A stretch of DNA of 20,721 bases from Candidatus Zipacnadia bacterium (GTDB taxonomy: Bacteria; Armatimonadota; Zipacnadia; Zipacnadales; UBA5352), in the NCBI GenBank assembly GCA_029820915.1, contig JALGUI010000011.1, positions 1 to 20,721 of the forward strand. Reading direction: 5' to 3'. Below are positions 7,567 to 16,000 of this stretch, in pieces. The notes under the pieces were generated by a model. That model saw nothing but the letters and a program-made list of their open reading frames with translations. It was not told where the DNA came from and did not search any database. The translations under genes and the position numbers were made by a program. How positions within the stretch are numbered: position 1 is the first letter of the stretch; every line of letters begins with the position of its first letter.

Positions 7567-8738
7567 CGCGCCCGATCCTCCATCAGCCGCTCGTACAGGC
7601 CCTGCAGCGTGTGCAGCATGCGCTCGCGGCTGTGGTCGCGCACCACCAGCTCGCGTGCCGCCTCGGCCATCCTGGCCGAGCTGCCCTCGTCACGGAGCGC
7701 CGAGACGATCGCCCCGGCCAGCTCCTCGCTCGAGCCGGGCGCCACCAGCCGCCCGGTGCGGCCGGGCTCGATCAGGTCCAGGATGCCGGGGATCGCGCTG
7801 CCCAGCACGGGCACCCCCACCGCCATGGCCTCCACGAGCGCGTACGGCATGCCTTCCCACAGCGACGGCATGGCGATCAGGTCGAAGGCGCCCAGCAGCC
7901 GCGGGACATCGCTGCGATGGCCCAGGAAGACCATCCTGCGCCCCAATCCCAGCTCGGCGGCCCGGGCCTGGAGCGCCTCCTCCAGCGGGCCCGTGCCAAC
8001 GATCACGAAGGTGGTGTGCGGCATCTGCCCCAGCACGAGCGGCGCGGCCTCGACCAGCAAGGCGTGGCCCTTCTGCTCGACCAGCGCCCCGACCGTCCCC
8101 ACCAGCCGGTGACGCGCGGGCAGCCCGAGCTCGTCGCGCACCCGATGGCCCTCGCCGTGCGGATGGAAGCGGCGCAGGTCCACGCCGGTGCGCACCACCG
8201 CGGCCCGGCCGGGCGCCACGATGCGGTGGCGCACCGCCAGCTCGCGCTCGCTGTCGCAGGTACACACCAGCAGGTCGGTGATGCGCCCGGCGAGGCGTTC
8301 GAGCAGCAGGAAGAGCCGCCTGCGCCACGGGCTGACCGCCATCGTGAAGGCGAAGGCGTGGGGCGAATAGACGCGCGTGGCCGGGTTGCCGGACCGCCAG
8401 GCCGCCAGACGCCCGAGCATGCCCGCCTTGGAGCTGTGCGTGTGGATGATGTCGAAGGGGGTCTCGCGGAAGTACGCGCGCAGTTGGCGCAGAGCCGCCA
8501 GGTCCCGCCGGAGGGATATCTCGCGGACCATCGGCACGACCTGGATGTCCACTCCCGCCCCGCGCAGGGTCTCGATGTCCTGCTCGAAGGCCGGGTCGCG
8601 CTCCATCGAGACGACCGCCGTCTGCCGGAAGCGGTCGCGAGGCAGGCCGAGGCACACGTCGAGGAGGTACCGGCGCGTGCCGCCGGCGGTGGCCTCCAGC
8701 ACGTGCGCGACCGTGATCCGACCGTCGTCAGTCGGCAT
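7563..8738 (-). CDS. Glycosyltransferase family 4 (GT-B fold)
   Basis: The protein has 391 residues. The N-terminal half begins with VAHVLEATAGGTRRYLLDV and contains DIIHTHSSKAGMLGRLAA (about 96-113), a hallmark of GT4 enzymes of the EPS/capsule type. The C-terminal Rossmann half has VGTVGALVEQKGH (213-225), FVIVGTGP (244-251) and the E-X7-E motif EGMPYALVE (295-303) that binds the nucleotide-sugar donor. It is expected at the inner face of the membrane, adding a sugar to a lipid-linked intermediate; donor and linkage cannot be read from sequence. The ATG at 8738 overlaps the flippase stop by 11 nt and follows a GAGAGG tract. It is the only GT placed after the flippase. Confidence 0.93.
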   Translation of the reverse strand: MPTDDGRITVAHVLEATAGGTRRYLLDVCLGLPRDRFRQTAVVSMERDPAFEQDIETLRGAGVDIQVVPMVREISLRRDLAALRQLRAYFRETPFDIIHTHSSKAGMLGRLAAWRSGNPATRVYSPHAFAFTMAVSPWRRRLFLLLERLAGRITDLLVCTCDSERELAVRHRIVAPGRAAVVRTGVDLRRFHPHGEGHRVRDELGLPARHRLVGTVGALVEQKGHALLVEAAPLVLGQMPHTTFVIVGTGPLEEALQARAAELGLGRRMVFLGHRSDVPRLLGAFDLIAMPSLWEGMPYALVEAMAVGVPVLGSAIPGILDLIEPGRTGRLVAPGSSEELAGAIVSALRDEGSSARMAEAARELVVRDHSRERMLHTLQGLYERLMEDRAR

Positions 8739-10446
8739 CGGCCTGGCCTCTCCCGAGCCTGCGGGCCAGCTTCTCGCGCACGAAGCCGGTGACCTGGCCG
8801 ACCTCCTCGATGCGCAGCGCGGCGGCCGCGGCGAGGTAGGTCACCGCGCCGGCGCCGCTGCACAGCGCCAGGAAGATCGCGCGCTGCGGCCGGCCGGCGT
8901 CCACGATCATCCCGGCCAGGGCGTTGGATGTGACAACAAGCGCCACCACCATCACGCACGTAGCGACGGCCAGCCGCAGTACGAAGACAAGCACCTCGCG
9001 CCCGCGGATCCCCTCAAGGCGCCTGCGCAGCATCGCGTAGAGCACGATGACCTTGAGGCCCTTCGAGGCGGTGAGCGCGAGGGCGATGACACCGACATTG
9101 CGCCGCAGCACGTGCACGCCGAACCAGGCGATGGCGATGTGCAGCATCGCCGCCACGGCGCCGACGTAGTTGGGCGTCGCGGTGTCGCCGAGCGCGAAGT
9201 ACCACTTGTTGATGCTGCCCTCGACGGCGAAGAAGGGAATGCCGGCGGCGTACGGGATGAGCGCGCGTCGCACTACGAAGGAGTCCTCGACCGTGAACGC
9301 CCCGTCGCCCAGGTAGAGGAGCTGGATGGAGGGCAGTGCGAGCACGATGAGCCCCGCGGCCATCGGCACGAAGACGAAGGCCATCACCCGCGTCATCGCC
9401 ACCAGCGACCGCGCGAACATCTCGCGATTCTCGCGCGACGCCCACTCGGAGACGAAGGGATAGACGACCAGGCTGACCGCGAGCGGTAGAATCAGAATGG
9501 GCGCGTCGGAGATCTTGCGCGCGAAGTCAAGCGCGGTGTACACGCCCTCCCCCGCATCCACGCTGAAGCGGCTGTCGAAGAAGGTGCGCGCGGACGAGAA
9601 CACCAGACCGACGATGATCGGCGGCATCAGCTTGACCATGCGCACGACATCGGGGTTGCGCACGTCCAGCGACGGCCGGCACAGCTTCAACCTCCGCCAC
9701 AGCGCCGGGAGTTGCACCAGCAGGCGCAGGGCGCTGCCAATCAGCAGGCCGATGGCCGCCGCGCGCAGTGCCTGCGGGGAGACTCCGGTCGAGCCGTCGG
9801 CGGGCGTCATCCCCCACGCGCTCACCAGGCCGAAGATGGCGACCGGCAGGGCGCAGCGCATGACGGCGTCCGCCAGCGCCGGGGCCGTGAAGCGCTTGTA
9901 GGCGTGCAGCGTCAGCTCGGCCATCACGGACATAACCAGCAGCAGCATCGCGCCGGCGGAGATACGCAGCAGGCTCGCCGCCAGGTTGGCGCTCGCCGGC
10001 TCCATGCGCGGCCAGCCCAAGCGGATGATGCCCGGCGCGAAGGCCGTGCACAGCCCGGCGATCGCCAGCAGCGCGAGGAACGACAGGCTCGCGGTGATGC
10101 TGAAGAAGCGCCACGCCTCATCCTCGCGGTCCTTGTCGCGGTGCCGGACGAAGATCGGCAGGTAGGTCGGCCGCAGCAGCTTCTCGGCCTTGCTGTAGAC
10201 CAGGAAGACGATGCTGTTGTAGACGACCTTGAAGGCGTCCAGGCCCCCGGACAGCCCCCAGTAGTCGGATAGCATCGCCTCCTTCACGTAGCCCGCGACC
10301 TTGCCGAGGAAGAGGAAGATGCTGACCACGAAGACCGCCGCGGTCATCAGCACGCCCGCCCGTCGATCCTGCTCCGTACGCTCGTCCTGTGCCTCACTCA
10401 CGCTGCGCTCACCAGTCCGGGGTGCGAACCTGCCTCGTGATGTCAC
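8728..10446 (-). CDS. MurJ/MviN-type (MVF family) lipid-linked glycan flippase
   Basis: The protein has 572 residues with about 13-14 hydrophobic segments. Membrane helices begin near residue 34 after a charged N-terminal tail. It shows the MVF/MOP layout: a first helix pair ending in GKVAGYVKEAMLSDYWGLSGGLDAFKVVY (compare MurJ GxxREXXXAXXFGXXXXXDAF), then PIFVRHRDKD, PPIIVGLVFSSARTFFDSRF and ISDAPILILPLAVSLVVYP. Family members flip undecaprenyl-linked glycans across the inner membrane; MurJ itself flips lipid II. Its position between GT4 genes indicates an EPS or glycan substrate rather than peptidoglycan (inference). The GTG start at 10446 overlaps the upstream GT4 by 4 nt (GTGA). A second GTG at 10401 would remove 15 residues and cannot be excluded. 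Confidence 0.87.
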   Translation of the reverse strand: MTSRGRFAPRTGERSVSEAQDERTEQDRRAGVLMTAAVFVVSIFLFLGKVAGYVKEAMLSDYWGLSGGLDAFKVVYNSIVFLVYSKAEKLLRPTYLPIFVRHRDKDREDEAWRFFSITASLSFLALLAIAGLCTAFAPGIIRLGWPRMEPASANLAASLLRISAGAMLLLVMSVMAELTLHAYKRFTAPALADAVMRCALPVAIFGLVSAWGMTPADGSTGVSPQALRAAAIGLLIGSALRLLVQLPALWRRLKLCRPSLDVRNPDVVRMVKLMPPIIVGLVFSSARTFFDSRFSVDAGEGVYTALDFARKISDAPILILPLAVSLVVYPFVSEWASRENREMFARSLVAMTRVMAFVFVPMAAGLIVLALPSIQLLYLGDGAFTVEDSFVVRRALIPYAAGIPFFAVEGSINKWYFALGDTATPNYVGAVAAMLHIAIAWFGVHVLRRNVGVIALALTASKGLKVIVLYAMLRRRLEGIRGREVLVFVLRLAVATCVMVVALVVTSNALAGMIVDAGRPQRAIFLALCSGAGAVTYLAAAAALRIEEVGQVTGFVREKLARRLGRGQADAD

Positions 10447-11699
10447 CGCCGGCGCGACATGACCGCCGTGAACAGGTCGGCCAGTTGCGCCACGTTCTCC
10501 TTGACGTCGAAACGGGTGACCACCGCCATCCGCCCCTGCTCGATGACCTTCGCACGCAGCTCCTCGTCGAAGAGCATGCGCTCCATCTGCTCCGCCAGGT
10601 CCTGCGCGTCGCCGGGCCGGGCCAGCAGCCCGGTCTCCTCGTGCTCGATCAGCTCCGGGATCGCCGACACGCGCGTGCTGACCACGGGCACGCCCAGCGC
10701 CAGCGCCTCGAGCAGCACGTTGGGCAGCCCGTCGCGGTCGCCGTCGCCGCCGACCACCGACGCGAGCACGAACAGCGACGCGCGCTGGAAGATCGGCATC
10801 AGGCGCTCATACGCCATCGCTCCGTCGAAGCGCACGCACTCACCCAGCGCCAGCCCGCTCGCCAGCCGCCGCAGGTCGTCGCTCTCGGGGCCCGAGCCGA
10901 CGATGCGCAGGTCGAAGTCCACGCCGCGCTGGCGCAGGATCGCCGCGGCCCGCAGCAGGATCGGGAAGCCCTTCTTCTCAACCAGCCGACCGATCGACAG
11001 GATCAGCGGCGCCTCGTCCGACGGCTCAGGGTGCGGCAGCGGCATCAGCTCGACCACGTCCACGCCATGGTGGATCAGGTTGAGCCGCCCGCCGACCGAC
11101 ACCGGATGCTGGCGCCGCAGGTGCTCGAGGCCGTAGCGCGTGCACACCGCCACGAACTCGGCCCCGCGCAGCTTGCGGTCGATCAGCAGCGCCTCGTCGG
11201 TGAACAGGTCACGCGCGTGGGCCGAGAACGAGAACGTCGTCTCCAGGATGTGCGCGAGCAGCAGGCCGACCGTGGCCGGCATCGACGCGAAGTGCGCGTG
11301 GACGTGTCGCGGCCGGCTGCCGCGCAGCGCGCAGGCGAAAAACGCCGCGGCCACAAGGCTGCGCACCAGCTCACCCGCCGTCCGCGGCCACCGCACCGAG
11401 CCGCTCAGCACGAACAGCAGCGCACTCGCATAGCCGAACGGCCGCATCACGCTCGTCCACACCACGGCGAGGAGCGAACCCAGCGACAGTGGCGACGGAC
11501 GATAGACCGTGCGGTCGGCAAGGGCCGCCGCCCGCTCGTGCACTACCTCGTCGCCGGGCTCGAGCGACAGGATCGACAGGTGCAGGCCGCGCCGCTCCAG
11601 CTCCTCCATCTCGCGCAGGATGAAGGTCTCCGACACGGACGGGAACCTGCCGACGACGTAGACGAGCCTGCCGCTCACCCTCCCGCTACCGCCAGCCAC
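10443..11699 (-). CDS. Glycosyltransferase family 4, colanic-acid/exosortase-locus type
   Basis: I chose the GTG at 11699, which has GGAGG 6 nt upstream and gives 418 residues; a GTG at 11678 is possible, and starts further upstream add only Arg/Ser-rich shadow sequence. The N-terminus reads LVYVVGRFPSVSETFILREMEEL, typical of EPS GT4 proteins that begin with a RFPxxSETF motif. Later motifs are HVHAHFAS (132-139), FSAHARDLF (158-166), LSIGRLVEKKGF (234-245) and DRDGLPNVLLEA (321-332), where Asp replaces the first Glu of E-X7-E, as is common in this subgroup. It should transfer a hexose or similar sugar to a lipid-linked glycan. It overlaps the preceding GT4 by 14 nt and the flippase by 4 nt. 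Confidence 0.92.
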   Translation of the reverse strand: MAGGSGRVSGRLVYVVGRFPSVSETFILREMEELERRGLHLSILSLEPGDEVVHERAAALADRTVYRPSPLSLGSLLAVVWTSVMRPFGYASALLFVLSGSVRWPRTAGELVRSLVAAAFFACALRGSRPRHVHAHFASMPATVGLLLAHILETTFSFSAHARDLFTDEALLIDRKLRGAEFVAVCTRYGLEHLRRQHPVSVGGRLNLIHHGVDVVELMPLPHPEPSDEAPLILSIGRLVEKKGFPILLRAAAILRQRGVDFDLRIVGSGPESDDLRRLASGLALGECVRFDGAMAYERLMPIFQRASLFVLASVVGGDGDRDGLPNVLLEALALGVPVVSTRVSAIPELIEHEETGLLARPGDAQDLAEQMERMLFDEELRAKVIEQGRMAVVTRFDVKENVAQLADLFTAVMSRRR

Positions 11700-12846
11700 C
11701 GGCCACCTCCCTGTAGATGCTCGACACCGCCCGAGCGTGGCCCTCCCAGGTGAAGCGCGCGGCGTGCTCGGGACCCCGCCGGGCCAGCTCCCCGCGCGCA
11801 TCGTCATCGCCGAGGAGCCGGCGCAGCTCATCGGCGAGTCCCCCACTGCCCGCCTCCAGCGGCACCACCTCGGCGGCCGGGCCAGCCACCTCGGGCAGCG
11901 CCCCGCCGTCGGACACCACGGCCGCCGTGCCGCACGCCATGGCCTCCAGCGGCGTCAGCCCGAAGCCCTCGTGCAGCGACCACTGCACCAGCAGATCGGC
12001 GCCGCTGTAGAGCGCCGGCAGGTCCTCGTGCGGCACCCAGTCGAGCCAGCGGATGCGCGATGCGGCCGGGCTGTGCTCCATCGTCCGGCAGATCGGCCCG
12101 CACTTCCAGCCGCGCTTGCCCGCGATCACCAGCGCGTGCGGGACGTCGTCGGCAATGCTCTCGAAGGCGGCGATGACCGCCTGCAGGTTCTTGCGCGGCT
12201 CGACGTTCCCCACGCACAGCAGGTAGCGCTCGGGCAGCCCGTAGCGCTCGCGCACCCGGGCGACCGCGACCGCATCGACCGGCCGGAACTCGTCGCCCAC
12301 GCCGAGCGGAGCCACGTGTACGCGGCCGGGCTCGACGCTCACGTGCTCCACGATCTCGTGCTTCGTCCACTCAGATGGAACGACCACGGCGTCCGCGGCC
12401 TCCGCGCTCTGCGTCATCACCAGCCCGTAGTGGACCACGTTGTGCCATTGGCACCACTGCGGGTAGCACACCGTAATGGCGTCGTGGATGGTCACCACCG
12501 ATGGACCATCCCACCCGAGCGGCAGCACGTAGGCCGCGCCGTGCAGGACCTCCGTCCCGACCGACCGGAGCCGGGCCGCCGCGAAGGTTTGCTCGTAGAA
12601 CACCCGGCCCGCCCGGCCCGCAGCCCACGCCGGTGCCGTCAGCGGCTCCATGGCCCGCGCGGACGGCAGCGCGCGCTCGCGCCCCTCGGCGACCAGCAGG
12701 CTGTAGCGCTGGCCCTCCGGCGCGACCCGCGCCAGCCCGTCGAGCAGCCCGACGATCGCGCGCTCAACGCCGGACGGCCGCGCGGCGACCACCAGGCAGT
12801 CGATGGCCACGTGCAGCGCGTCCTGCTCGACAGTGTCCTCGCTCAT
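11686..12846 (-). CDS. Glycosyltransferase family 4 (mannosyltransferase-like)
   Basis: The protein has 386 residues. Motifs in order are SGVERAI (25-31, the substrate-side glycine/arginine loop), TIHDAI (119-124), VVVPSEWTKHEI (154-165), LLCVGNVEPRKNL (209-221, the classic donor-domain opening of WbdB/MtfB-like GT4 enzymes), HEGFGLTPLEAMACGTAAV (292-310, carrying E-X7-E) and SDGGALPEVAG (312-322). These enzymes use GDP- or UDP-sugars at the cytoplasmic membrane face; the mannosyltransferase label rests only on resemblance. The ATG overlaps the upstream GT4 stop by 4 nt (ATGA), a standard sign of translational coupling. Confidence 0.93.
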   Translation of the reverse strand: MSEDTVEQDALHVAIDCLVVAARPSGVERAIVGLLDGLARVAPEGQRYSLLVAEGRERALPSARAMEPLTAPAWAAGRAGRVFYEQTFAAARLRSVGTEVLHGAAYVLPLGWDGPSVVTIHDAITVCYPQWCQWHNVVHYGLVMTQSAEAADAVVVPSEWTKHEIVEHVSVEPGRVHVAPLGVGDEFRPVDAVAVARVRERYGLPERYLLCVGNVEPRKNLQAVIAAFESIADDVPHALVIAGKRGWKCGPICRTMEHSPAASRIRWLDWVPHEDLPALYSGADLLVQWSLHEGFGLTPLEAMACGTAAVVSDGGALPEVAGPAAEVVPLEAGSGGLADELRRLLGDDDARGELARRGPEHAARFTWEGHARAVSSIYREVAGGWR

Positions 12847-14012
12847 CGACCCGTGCGCGCCAGCGCCTCCTCGTACAGGTCCTCCGTCAGGCGGGCCATG
12901 CGCTCGGCCGAGAACACCTCGTCAATGCGCCGCCGCGCCGCCGCGCCCATGCGCCCCGCCCCGCCCGGCCGGCCCAGCAGCTCCACCACCCGCGCCGCCA
13001 TCGCCTCGCCGTCACCGGGCGGGACGAGGATGCCGCTGACGCCGTCCTCGATGATTTCCGCCGGCCCGTGGCTGGCGCCCGCCACGCAGGGCACGCCCAG
13101 GCTCATCGCCTCCATCAGCGACCTGCCCAGCGGCTCCTGCTCGGCGCAGTGCAGCATCAGGTCCATGGCGGCCATCACCGACGCGATGTCCTCGCGAAAG
13201 CCGGCGAAGATGACCCGGTTGCCGAGACTCAGGCTCGCGGCCAGCTCGCGCAGCTCAGCGACGTAGTCGGCGTGCTCGCCGAACAGGTCGGCCCCGACGA
13301 CCAGGAACCAGGCGCGCGGCATGTGCGCGACGATGTGCGCGGCCGCCTCCAGGAACAGGTCCTGGCGCTTCCAGGGCACGAGCTGGCCGACGGTGCCGAT
13401 CACGATGCCGTCGGCGGGCACCCCCAGCTCCCCCCGCACCTGCTCGCGCGGGCGCTCGGGCCGAAACAGCGCGGTGTCCACCCCGTTGTAGATGAGCGCG
13501 GTCCGCTCGCGCGCCCTGGGGTGCAGCTCGATCAGCGCGTCCGCGACGCACGCCGAGATGGCACAGATGCGCGCGGTGCGCGGCACCAGCCACCTGACGG
13601 TGCGTTCGGGCGCGCGCAGGTCGCGAGCGTGCCACACTACGGGCAGGCGCCGGCCGACGCGCATGGCCGCGGCGATCCCCGCGGTGAGGCTGTTGGCCGC
13701 CACCAGGTCGCAGCCCAACTCCTGGGCGGCGATCGCCAGCTTGCCCGCCCAGCCGCGCAGGCGCAGGGCGCCCGCCAGGGCCTGCCACGGGTTCCTCGGC
13801 CGCGACAGCCGCAGCTCGGGCATCAGGCTCACAGGCAGCGCAAGCTCGGCGAACTCGCTCGCCAGCGGACCCGCGGGAACGGCCGCGGCCGCCTGGAACC
13901 GCCGCCGGTCGAGGTGCCTGACCAGCGTCAGCAGACTGTTCTCCGCGCCGCTGATTCCGCCCACGTGGTTGACGAACAGCACCCGCGGCGTGCCCCGGTC
14001 ATGCGCCGCCAT
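12843..14012 (-). CDS. Glycosyltransferase family 4 (GT-B fold)
   Basis: The ATG at 14012 gives 389 residues; the open frame extends further upstream, but that part is Arg/Thr-rich and antiparallel to a real gene. The protein opens with VLFVNHVGGISGAENSLLTLVRHL (11-34), the usual GT4 acceptor loop with a GGxE-like element. It continues with NGVDTALFRP (176-185), GTVGQLVPWKRQDLFLEA (206-223), EPLGRSLMEAMSLGVPCVA (293-311, with E-X7-E) and GPAEIIEDGVSGILVPPGD (316-334). It overlaps the end of the hydrolase gene by 14 nt and the next GT4 by 4 nt. Donor and acceptor are unknown; I infer chain extension of the locus glycan. Confidence 0.93.
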   Translation of the reverse strand: MAAHDRGTPRVLFVNHVGGISGAENSLLTLVRHLDRRRFQAAAAVPAGPLASEFAELALPVSLMPELRLSRPRNPWQALAGALRLRGWAGKLAIAAQELGCDLVAANSLTAGIAAAMRVGRRLPVVWHARDLRAPERTVRWLVPRTARICAISACVADALIELHPRARERTALIYNGVDTALFRPERPREQVRGELGVPADGIVIGTVGQLVPWKRQDLFLEAAAHIVAHMPRAWFLVVGADLFGEHADYVAELRELAASLSLGNRVIFAGFREDIASVMAAMDLMLHCAEQEPLGRSLMEAMSLGVPCVAGASHGPAEIIEDGVSGILVPPGDGEAMAARVVELLGRPGGAGRMGAAARRRIDEVFSAERMARLTEDLYEEALARTGR

Positions 14013-14877
14013 GCTCGGCCACCGTATCGTAGCGCTCGCCCAGCCAGTCGAGGCTCGCGTCCATGACCTCGTTCTCCCAGCCGAGTGAGTAGAACGCGTG
14101 GTTGGCGCCCTCGACGACGCGATGGTTGAACGCGCGCCCGGCCTCGCGCGCCAGCTCCTCGTAGTGCGCCAGGGCGCCGGGCGTCGTCGGGTCGTTGCCG
14201 CCGTAGATGTGCAGCACCTCGCCCGCGAAGTCCACGTAGCGCCGATGCCAGTCGATCTCGCGGTCCTCCTCGGCGCCCTCCTCGCCGGCGCCCTTCCCGC
14301 CACTGCGCACCACCCGCAGGATCACGTCCGGCTGCAGGCGGCCCGAGAACAGCTTCGCCCAGGTCTCGCGGCGAAAGAGCTTCGCGACGTAGGTCCCGTA
14401 GATGCCGCGACGCTTGGCGGCGTCGGCCCCCGAGCGGTTGCCGCCCACGATCGGCGCCGACCACAACGCCAGCGAGTCGATGCGCTCGTCGAGCGCGCCC
14501 GCGCCGATCGCCACTTCGCTGCCCGAGCAGTCCCCGATCAACGCCACGCGCTCGACGCCGGTCTCGTCGCACACCATCTCGACCGCCGCGCAGGCGTCCT
14601 CGATCATGGTCGAGAGCGTGGTGTGCTCGGCCTCGCCCTCACTGTCGCCGCGCCCGCGGAAGTCGAAGCGCAGGCACGGGAAGCCCAGGTCCGCGGCGCG
14701 CCGCGCCATCTTGGTGAACATCTGATGCGGGCCAATGCGGTAGCCCGCCCAGCCGTGCAGGAACACCAGCGCGCCATCGCGCGCCGGCCCGTCGGGCGTG
14801 TGCAGCACGCCCAGCACCCGCAGGCCCCGGCTCGGGAAGAACAGGTGCCGCTCGGTTGCCGCCGTGACCTCAGTCAA
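13999..14877 (-). CDS. Alpha/beta-hydrolase resembling exosortase A-associated hydrolase 1
   Basis: The protein has 292 residues with an alpha/beta-hydrolase fold. Visible elements are the oxyanion-loop HGWAGYRIGPHQMF (41-54), CLRFDFRGRGDSEGE (68-82), the nucleophile elbow G-D-C-S-G (115-119) with cysteine rather than serine at the centre, Asp229 in YGGNDP and His260 in GANHAF. A Cys-Asp-His triad is therefore plausible. The pattern GxxRFDxRGxGDSEG, with a cysteine nucleophile, matches the family I know as hydrolase 1 of exosortase A systems (TIGR03100 type). The substrate is unknown; pairing with an ACP suggests a thioester or acyl group (inference). The best start is TTG at 14877, overlapping the previous stop by 8 nt, with a poor Shine-Dalgarno, so the exact start is uncertain. 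Confidence 0.85.
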   Translation of the reverse strand: MTEVTAATERHLFFPSRGLRVLGVLHTPDGPARDGALVFLHGWAGYRIGPHQMFTKMARRAADLGFPCLRFDFRGRGDSEGEAEHTTLSTMIEDACAAVEMVCDETGVERVALIGDCSGSEVAIGAGALDERIDSLALWSAPIVGGNRSGADAAKRRGIYGTYVAKLFRRETWAKLFSGRLQPDVILRVVRSGGKGAGEEGAEEDREIDWHRRYVDFAGEVLHIYGGNDPTTPGALAHYEELAREAGRAFNHRVVEGANHAFYSLGWENEVMDASLDWLGERYDTVAEHGGA

Positions 14878-15685
14878 GCTGCGTCAGCCAATCTACGGTC
14901 GCCTCGATCGTGGGCGCCGCGTCGATGATCCCGATGCGCTGCCAGACCGGCTCCTGCCGTGCGGCGATGGCCACCCCGCGCGGGTACACGCCCGCGAGCC
15001 GCTGCAGCGGCTCCGCCACCGCCTCCCGCGGCGTCAGGCTGACGACCAGCGCCGGGCCGGCGTAGGCACGCGAGCTCAGCAGGTCGATGGCCGCGATCTG
15101 CTCGCGCAGGCGCTCAGGGACCTGATAGCCATCGAAGTCCACGGTGCCCTCGCCCAGCGCATGGGCCTCCCGCGCAGCGCCCTCGGCGTCCCCGCCGCCC
15201 TCGTGGCGGGTCATCATGGCCTTTATCATCGAGCGCCGCAGGTTCTGTGTGATGTAACGCTCGCCATCCACGATAGGCTCCCACAGCACCAGGCAGGCGG
15301 TATCGGAGCGCTGCTCGGCTACCTCCGCCGCCAGTGTCGCGCCCAGCCGCAGGCCCAGCAGCCCGACCGCCTCCACCCCCGCCTCCCGCCGGGCGCGGTC
15401 TAGCGCGGCCGCGACGTCCGCGCGCCAGTCGTCGAGGTCGAACTGGCCGAACTCGCCCGGGCTGTCGCCGCAGCCGCGCAGGTCGAAGCGCAGCACCGCC
15501 CAGCCGGCCCCGGCGCAGGCGCGCGCGGTCTCGACCATCGTGCGATGCGCGCACTTCTTCTCCTCGGCGAACGGGTGACAGAACACCAGCGCCCGCCCCG
15601 CCGGCTCAGCCGGCAGGTGCAGCACACCGTGCAGCTCGTGCCCCGAGCTGTCGATCGTCACCGGGCGCTCGTCCAGGGCGATCAC
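14870..15685 (-). CDS. Alpha/beta-hydrolase-fold protein resembling exosortase A-associated hydrolase 2; catalytic residues degenerate
   Basis: The protein has 271 residues. It matches the pattern I recall for hydrolase 2 of exosortase A loci (TIGR03101 type): FCHPFAEEKKCAHR (35-48), LRFDLRGCGDSPGEFG (65-80), LLGLRLGATLAAE (109-121) and a late EPVWQ (245-249) followed by a TIEATVDWL helix. The nucleophile elbow G-L-R-L-G (111-115) has arginine where serine or cysteine would sit, and no histidine occurs in the C-terminal region where the catalytic His belongs. It may therefore be a non-enzymatic partner, perhaps of the adjacent hydrolase 1-like protein, or use different chemistry. The GTG start is 5 nt after the ACP stop; its 3' end overlaps hydrolase 1. 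Confidence 0.85.
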   Translation of the reverse strand: MIALDERPVTIDSSGHELHGVLHLPAEPAGRALVFCHPFAEEKKCAHRTMVETARACAGAGWAVLRFDLRGCGDSPGEFGQFDLDDWRADVAAALDRARREAGVEAVGLLGLRLGATLAAEVAEQRSDTACLVLWEPIVDGERYITQNLRRSMIKAMMTRHEGGGDAEGAAREAHALGEGTVDFDGYQVPERLREQIAAIDLLSSRAYAGPALVVSLTPREAVAEPLQRLAGVYPRGVAIAARQEPVWQRIGIIDAAPTIEATVDWLTQLD

Positions 15686-15690
15686 GCGCG

Positions 15691-15945
15691 TCAGCCTCGC
15701 TTGCGTGCCACGAAGTCCGCCAGGCTGCTCACCGTGGCGAACAGATCCACGCTGAAGTCGTCGTCCTCGAAGGAGATCTCGAACTGCTCCTCCATCCCCA
15801 CCACGATCTCGAACAGGTTCACCGAGTCGATCTCGTAGCTCTCCATGAGGTCCTCATCATCGCCGATCTGCGCCGGATCGACGTCGAGGAAGAGGCGCTC
15901 AACGATCATCTCTTTGAGCTGCTGCCTAAGCTGGTCATCGGCCAT
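15691..15945 (-). CDS. Acyl carrier protein
   Basis: The protein has 84 residues, a typical acidic ACP. The phosphopantetheine attachment motif is YEIDSVNLFEIV (38-49), with Ser41 as the modified residue preceded by Asp40. The N-terminal helix reads MADDQLRQQLKEMIVERLFLD and the last helix VSSLADFVARK. Start choice is firm: ATG at 15945 has AAGGAG 8 nt upstream, while the longer open frame adds only Arg/Pro-rich sequence. As a single-copy ACP between a GT2 and two exosortase-type hydrolases, it is probably a dedicated ACP for modifying the glycan or a small precursor, rather than the housekeeping fatty-acid ACP (inference). It could also supply octanoyl groups to the LipB encoded downstream. 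Confidence 0.93.
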   Translation of the reverse strand: MADDQLRQQLKEMIVERLFLDVDPAQIGDDEDLMESYEIDSVNLFEIVVGMEEQFEISFEDDDFSVDLFATVSSLADFVARKRG

Positions 15946-16000
15946 CCAGGACACTCCTTCGATATGTGCTGCAGCCGGCGGGCCGTGTCGGACCCCGCGT

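Noticed and set aside
14013..14303. A 97-residue N-terminal extension of the first GT4
   Set aside because: The extra sequence is an out-of-frame shadow of the hydrolase 1 gene; the GT-B fold starts right after the ATG at 14012.
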